From contig NZ_JTLI01000016.1 of NCBI RefSeq assembly GCF_000799075.1, positions 1 through 42,874 of the forward strand: DNA of 42,874 nt, given 5' to 3'. Position numbers and translations under genes: made by a program. Below the pieces are notes generated by a model. It did no database searches. It was not told the DNA's origin and saw only the letters and a program-made list of their open reading frames with translations. Of this stretch, positions 40,220-42,874 are shown piece after piece. The DNA is from Cetobacterium sp. ZOR0034 (GTDB lineage: Bacteria; Fusobacteriota; Fusobacteriia; Fusobacteriales; Fusobacteriaceae). Position 1 is the stretch's first letter. Each line of letters begins with the position of its first letter.

Positions 40220-41365
40220 ATGAGTGGAGATAAATTTTTAGCAAAGAGATTTCAAAATAAACAGGAAACAACTTTCAAATCTATCGACGGACCTGAAAAA
40301 GCAAAAATTATCAATTTAGGAATTGGTGACTTAGATGTGCATACTCATGAAATTGTTATAAATGCAGCTTTTAAAGATACTCTAAACGGTCATACTCACT
40401 ACACAGACCCACTTGGAGATTTAGAGCTTCGAAATGAGATTATAAAATATCATAGAGATGAATTCACTAACTACAACATAGCTCAGGATGAGATTATCGT
40501 TTTATCTGGAGCTTGCCACGGAATGTATCTAGCTCTTCAAGCCACTTTAAATCCTGAGGATGAAGTTATCATCTTAGCTCCTTTCTTCCCTGTATATATG
40601 GATCAGATTGAAGAGGCAAAAGGGATTCCTGTGATTGTTCACACAACTATTGAGAATAGCTATCAAATTGTTAAATCAGATTTAGAAAAAGCTATAACAC
40701 CTAAAACAAAAGGAATTATTATAAATACGCCCTCAAATCCAACTGGCGTTTGTTACTCAAAAGAGAGCTTAGAGATTGTTGCTAATCTTGCAAAAAAATA
40801 TGACCTTTTAATCTATGCAGATGATATCTATGATTTTTATGATTATTCAAACTCATTCCTTCCTATAGCTAGTTTAGATGGGATGAGTGAAAGAACAATT
40901 TCAATCTGTAGCTTCTCTAAGAACTTTGCTATGACTGGTTGGAGAGTTGGTTACAATATAGGACCGAGTGCTATCATAGATACAATTAGAAAACTAAATG
41001 AGGTTATTGTCTATAGCGCATCCTCTGTTTCTCAAAGAGCTGCCCTTGCCGCTCTTCAAAATAGAGACCTTATTAAAGAGAGTGTTGTTCCTCTATATAG
41101 AGATAGAGTTCAATACTCACTAGATAGAATCAATAACATAAAAGGATTAAAGGCCTTCCCACCAGAGGGTGGAATCTACATCTTTGTGGATATAAGTGAA
41201 ACTAATATGAACTCAATCGAGTACTCTAACTACCTTTTCGAAAATCTAGGAATCAAAGTTATCCCTGGAAAACCATTTGGTGATGATAAAGCAGTTAGAA
41301 TAGCTTGTTCAAACCCTTTAGAGACTTTAAAAGAGGCGTTTGATCGAATAGAGTCCATCTCTTAA
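40220..41365 (+). CDS. PLP-dependent class I/II aminotransferase
   Basis: A protein of 381 residues, fold-type I. Residues: ADDIYDFYDYSN (Asp contacting the pyridine ring, near 201), NTPSNPTGVCYS with Asn173, the Schiff-base Lys234 in SICSFSKNFAMTGWRVGYN, and the C-terminal carboxylate-binding Arg in AVRIACSNPLETL. The glycine-rich start reads LGIGDLDVHTHE. The substrate cannot be told from sequence; aspartate, aromatic or methionine-type donors are all possible. It follows the Fe-type dehydrogenase with an AAGGAG ribosome site, implying transamination then reduction of the keto acid. The stop codon begins the first of two 28-bp direct repeats that flank the small-RNA locus. Confidence 0.9.
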   Translation: MSGDKFLAKRFQNKQETTFKSIDGPEKAKIINLGIGDLDVHTHEIVINAAFKDTLNGHTHYTDPLGDLELRNEIIKYHRDEFTNYNIAQDEIIVLSGACHGMYLALQATLNPEDEVIILAPFFPVYMDQIEEAKGIPVIVHTTIENSYQIVKSDLEKAITPKTKGIIINTPSNPTGVCYSKESLEIVANLAKKYDLLIYADDIYDFYDYSNSFLPIASLDGMSERTISICSFSKNFAMTGWRVGYNIGPSAIIDTIRKLNEVIVYSASSVSQRAALAALQNRDLIKESVVPLYRDRVQYSLDRINNIKGLKAFPPEGGIYIFVDISETNMNSIEYSNYLFENLGIKVIPGKPFGDDKAVRIACSNPLETLKEAFDRIESIS

Positions 41366-41413
41366 TCTATTTGAAAAACAATACCTTTTTCTCTAAATTT
41401 TTTATAGATGCTT

Positions 41414-41442
41414 TTGACTTTTTGAAAAAGATAATGTATAAT
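41414..41442 (+). promoter_or_regulatory. Promoter of the antitoxin-like small RNA
   Basis: TTGACT (41414-41419), 17-base spacer, TATAAT (41437-41442). Stronger in consensus terms than the peptide-gene promoter, as expected for an excess antitoxin RNA. Confidence 0.85.
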
Positions 41443-41448
41443 TTGTAC

Positions 41449-41527
41449 ATAAACGAATATAAGCTAATGTTGATTTAAACATTGTAGGAAGAGTTGGAAG
41501 TCGGAAACCAACTCTTTTCTATTTTTT
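41449..41527 (+). ncRNA. Small RNA, candidate type I antitoxin
   Basis: About 75 bases between a near-consensus promoter (expected start about 41449) and an intrinsic terminator: stem AAGAGTTGG / CCAACTCTT (41489-41497 with 41508-41516), then a T-rich tail. It has no reading frame. Two blocks are perfectly complementary to the downstream peptide mRNA. TTGATTTAAACA (41470-41481) matches 41576-41587, between ribosome site and start codon. ACGAATATAAG (41453-41463) matches 41597-41607 in codons 4-7. The first block sits in and beside the loop of a six-pair hairpin (AATGTT-GATTTA-AACATT, 41466-41483), a layout suited to kissing-loop recognition. It is encoded in tandem rather than antisense to its target. 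Expected to block translation of the peptide; no experimental evidence is available here. Confidence 0.82.
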
Positions 41528-41537
41528 GGAATTATGA

Positions 41538-41543
41538 TATAAT
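41538..41543 (+). promoter_or_regulatory. Extended -10 of the peptide gene
   Basis: TGATATAAT (TG + TATAAT at 41538-41543) without a clear -35. The expected start at about 41551 would place GTGGTTACTTA at the extreme 5' end of the mRNA, which is the segment that pairs with the 3' end. Confidence 0.65.
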
Positions 41544-41550
41544 TTTACTT

Positions 41551-41655
41551 GTGGTTACTTACCTCTGAAAGGGGGTGTTTAAATCAAATGTTAAAACTTA
41601 TATTCGTATGGATACTTTTTCTTTTACTAGTTGAAAAAGTGTACTAAGTAACCAC
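41551..41655. repeat. 11-bp inverted repeat enclosing the peptide gene (mRNA 5'-3' end pairing)
   Basis: GTGGTTACTTA (41551-41561) is the exact reverse complement of TAAGTAACCAC (41645-41655). The left arm would be the 5' terminus of the mRNA, the right arm overlaps the peptide stop codon. Such long-range pairing keeps several type I toxin mRNAs (hok, aapA, tisB types) untranslated until processed. In addition ACCTCT (41561-41566) can pair with AGGGGGT (41570-41576) and so hide the ribosome site. Confidence 0.8.
41588..41647 (+). CDS. 19-residue hydrophobic peptide, candidate type I toxin
   Basis: The peptide is MLKLIFVWILFLLLVEKVY: one Lys near the start, a 12-residue hydrophobic run able to enter a membrane, and a polar end. 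The ribosome site AAAGGGGGTG precedes the ATG by about twelve bases. Size and character resemble the Ibs toxins of E. coli (about 19 residues, hydrophobic), though I claim no homology. Its mRNA has its own -10, 5'-3' end pairing, a ribosome-site hairpin and an intrinsic terminator. The upstream small RNA covers the region around its start codon. All this supports a membrane-active toxin of a type I system. A leader or signalling peptide is the alternative. Confidence 0.75.
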   Translation: MLKLIFVWILFLLLVEKVY

Positions 41656-41657
41656 TG

Positions 41658-41690
41658 AACCAAGTGCCGACTCACTTGGTTTTTTATTTT
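41658..41690 (+). terminator. Terminator of the peptide mRNA
   Basis: AACCAAGTG (41658-41666) pairs with CACTTGGTT (41673-41681) around CCGACT, then a T-rich tail. It lies 11 bases past the stop codon. Confidence 0.9.
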
Positions 41691-41765
41691 ATTAAATAAT
41701 CTATTTGAAAAACGATACCTTTTTTTCGTAATAAATTTCAATGTGCTGATTATCACTTTATATGG

Positions 41766-41771
41766 TATAAT
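41766..41771 (+). promoter_or_regulatory. Extended -10 of the MipA/OmpV gene
   Basis: TATAAT preceded by TGG (TGNTATAAT), 36 bases before the ATG at 41808; the -35 is weak. An AGGAGG ribosome site follows. Confidence 0.65.
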
Positions 41772-41807
41772 TTCACCGTAAAATTATACAATCAGGAGGG
41801 AAAAATT

Positions 41808-42551
41808 ATGAAAAAAGTTATTCTTGGTATTTTAGCTCTTTCTTTATCTTCTATGGCTATAGCTAACGATAAAGTTGGAGTTGGATTAGGTGCTGGAGTT
41901 TCTAATAGCATCTTTAAGGGAGCTGACGACAAAGCTTACCCTGTACCACTTTTAGATATCAACTACGGTAACTTCTATGCAAAGGGTATCACAGTTGGGT
42001 ACACTTTCTTTAGAGGAGAGGACCTATCATTATCAGCTTACTTAGATCCTATGGCTGGATTTGCCATTGAAGCTGAGGATATGGGTGCTGGATACAGAAA
42101 TATCGACGATAGAGATACTCAAGCTATGGTTGGATTAAGAGCTGACCTTAACACTGGAATCGCTGGTATCAGAACTGGAGCAACTGTTCAATTTGGTGAG
42201 CACGGTTCAGAAGCTAAAATCAGTGCATTCAAAGCATACCCAATGGGAGAGAAGTTAGTTTTAGTTCCAAGTATCCATATGAAAGGATTCTCTGGAGACT
42301 ATGCTGATTACTACTTCGGTGTTACATCTGAAGAGGCTGGAAGAAATAGATTCGATGGTTTAAGAGAGTACAAAGCTGATACAGCTTTCTCTTACGGAGC
42401 TACTTTAACAGCTGAATACAAGATGAGCGAAAAGCTTTCTCTTATCGGTATCGTAGGAGTTGAAAAGTTCTCTGATGAGATTACTGACTCTCCAATCGTT
42501 AATGACGAAGCAATTGTTTTAGCAAGTATTGGAGCTAAATACTTCTTCTAA
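41808..42551 (+). CDS. MipA/OmpV family outer-membrane protein
   Basis: A protein of 247 residues. Signal peptide MKKVILGILALSLSSMAIA followed by a barrel: VGVGLGAGVSNSIFKGADDK, YPVPLLDINYGNFYAKG (the family's P-L-Y/N-Y-G-F-aromatic block), DRDTQAMVGLRADL, MKGFSGDYADYYFGVTSEEA and a C-terminal strand ASIGAKYFF ending in Phe. MipA/OmpV proteins are outer-membrane barrels, some acting as murein-hydrolase scaffolds or adhesins; the role here is unknown. Codon use is that of a well-expressed gene (many GGA, GCT and AAC codons), with an ideal AGGAGG ribosome site. It is a single-gene unit between its own promoter and a strong terminator. Confidence 0.9.
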   Translation: MKKVILGILALSLSSMAIANDKVGVGLGAGVSNSIFKGADDKAYPVPLLDINYGNFYAKGITVGYTFFRGEDLSLSAYLDPMAGFAIEAEDMGAGYRNIDDRDTQAMVGLRADLNTGIAGIRTGATVQFGEHGSEAKISAFKAYPMGEKLVLVPSIHMKGFSGDYADYYFGVTSEEAGRNRFDGLREYKADTAFSYGATLTAEYKMSEKLSLIGIVGVEKFSDEITDSPIVNDEAIVLASIGAKYFF

Positions 42552-42569
42552 TTCAATTTAAAAAATGAT

Positions 42570-42604
42570 AAAAGGGTGTCACAACTAAAGTGTGACACCC
42601 TTTT
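42570..42604. terminator. Bidirectional terminator between MipA and the sigma-factor gene
   Basis: AAAAGGGTGTCACA (42570-42583) pairs with TGTGACACCCTTTT (42591-42604), perfect 14 pairs with A/T tracts on both sides. It serves both convergent genes. Confidence 0.93.
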
Positions 42605-42632
42605 CTATTAATCCTTATATTTTGGTTTTACT

Positions 42633-42874
42633 TTATTTAGAATACTCCTCTAAGTATCCTAAAATTTTCTTTTTCACCCTTTGAATAGCATTATCTATTT
42701 TTTTAGGTGGCTCATTTAAAAGCTCTGCAATCTCAATATACTTATATTGCTTATATATATAGTAAAACACCTTTTTCTCTAAAGGAGTTAGATTTTGATT
42801 TAGAAAATCTCCAAGTAGATTTACTAGCTCTTTTCCTATCAGTATCTCCTCAGGTGAATAGTAGTTTAATGATG
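42633..42874 (-). CDS. Sigma-70 family sigma factor, SigH-like (partial, N-terminus beyond window)
   Basis: The last 79 codons plus two bases of a reading frame that enters from the right edge. It contains sigma region 4: NLTPLEKKVFYYIYKQYKYI, then the helix-turn-helix IEIAELLNEPPKKIDNAIQR followed by VKKKILGYLEEYSK. The D-N-A-I-Q-R-V-K-K-K pattern is that of the SigH (Spo0H) group of Gram-positive bacteria rather than housekeeping sigma. Regions 1 to 3 are outside the window, so the exact class cannot be fixed. Confidence 0.82.
   Translation of the reverse strand, partial: SLNYYSPEEILIGKELVNLLGDFLNQNLTPLEKKVFYYIYKQYKYIEIAELLNEPPKKIDNAIQRVKKKILGYLEEYSK

Larger units (their letters stand above)
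41363..41724. repeat. 28-bp direct repeats (41363-41390 and 41697-41724) flanking the small RNA/peptide module
   Basis: The two copies differ at one base (A41380 versus G41714); the shared start is TAATCTATTTGAAAAAC. They are 334 bases apart and exactly bracket the small RNA and peptide gene. The first copy begins at the aminotransferase stop codon. Either a duplicated segment or the trace of module insertion would give this arrangement. Confidence 0.85.
41366..41807. other. 442-base gap between aminotransferase and MipA genes, occupied by a small RNA/peptide module
   Basis: No conventional gene. Contents in order: direct repeat copy 1, small-RNA promoter, small RNA with terminator, extended -10, 19-codon reading frame inside an 11-bp inverted repeat, terminator, direct repeat copy 2, and the MipA gene promoter (TGG-TATAAT, -10 at 41766-41771). 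Confidence 0.8.

Noticed and set aside
1-42874. CRISPR arrays, tRNA or rRNA genes, intact insertion sequences, prophage genes
   Set aside because: Looked for on both strands; no regularly spaced repeats, cloverleaf sequences, rRNA signatures, transposase with terminal repeats or phage structural genes were recognised.

Overview
This window reads as a chromosomal segment of an AT-rich, Gram-negative anaerobe of the Fusobacteriota, most like Cetobacterium or a close relative. The assignment is an inference from gene content: an outer membrane (a large beta-barrel protein and a MipA/OmpV protein) combined with low-GC, clostridia-like coding style, strong AGGAGG-type ribosome sites, Mga/BglG-like regulators, a SigH-like sigma factor and a clostridial-type c-di-GMP riboswitch. 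No rRNA, tRNA, CRISPR array or intact insertion sequence was seen.

Layout. 1-5051 (minus): a giant outer-membrane beta-barrel protein followed by a secreted DUF11-type surface protein that runs off the left edge. 5289-7421 (plus): an HD-GYP c-di-GMP phosphodiesterase with tandem periplasmic binding domains. 7408-10800 (minus): a fructose-type PTS operon (EIIABC, a second stand-alone EIIC, a GNAT acetyltransferase). It is divergent from a Rep_3-like initiator-fold protein (11006-12142) across a pair of 18-bp direct repeats. 12189-15711 (minus): an EIIA-CBS fusion, an ArsB/NhaD-type ion transporter and an unusual NRAMP-like transporter. 15910-18678 (minus): a GGDEF-EAL protein with the same tandem sensor layout as the HD-GYP protein. 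18771-20997 (minus): LemA plus DUF2207. 21121-22393 (minus): spermidine synthesis (speD, speE), divergent from an XRE-cupin regulator (22617-23156). 23315-26179 (plus): two Mga/BglG-like regulators; a third paralogue lies at 35017-36432. 26212-26680 (minus): a small winged-helix regulator behind a c-di-GMP-I riboswitch with its own promoter. 27006-34829 (minus): a complete glucuronate/fructuronate module (GntR regulator, uxaC, uxuA, uxuB, three-part TRAP transporter). 36472-37314 (minus): an Rpn-type nuclease. 37456-38997 (minus): two ABC substrate-binding proteins (MetQ-like and amino-acid type) behind a near-perfect Fur box. 39174-41365 (plus): an iron-type alcohol dehydrogenase and an aminotransferase. 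41363-41724: a small RNA plus a 19-residue hydrophobic peptide gene, together looking like a type I toxin-antitoxin module flanked by 28-bp direct repeats. 41808-42551 (plus): MipA/OmpV. 42633-42874 (minus): the C-terminus of a sigma factor.

How the pieces connect. Two c-di-GMP-turnover proteins and a c-di-GMP riboswitch occur within 22 kb, so c-di-GMP signalling is a theme. PTS-type control appears in the fructose permease, in the EIIA-CBS protein paired with an ion transporter, and in three Mga-like regulators whose C-termini look like worn-down EIIB domains. The most novel item is the candidate type I toxin-antitoxin locus at 41412-41690. The upstream RNA carries two separate blocks (12 and 11 nt) perfectly complementary to the peptide mRNA, one exactly between its ribosome site and start codon. 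The peptide mRNA itself has an 11-bp 5'-3' end pairing and a sequestered ribosome site. None of this is visible from protein-coding annotation.
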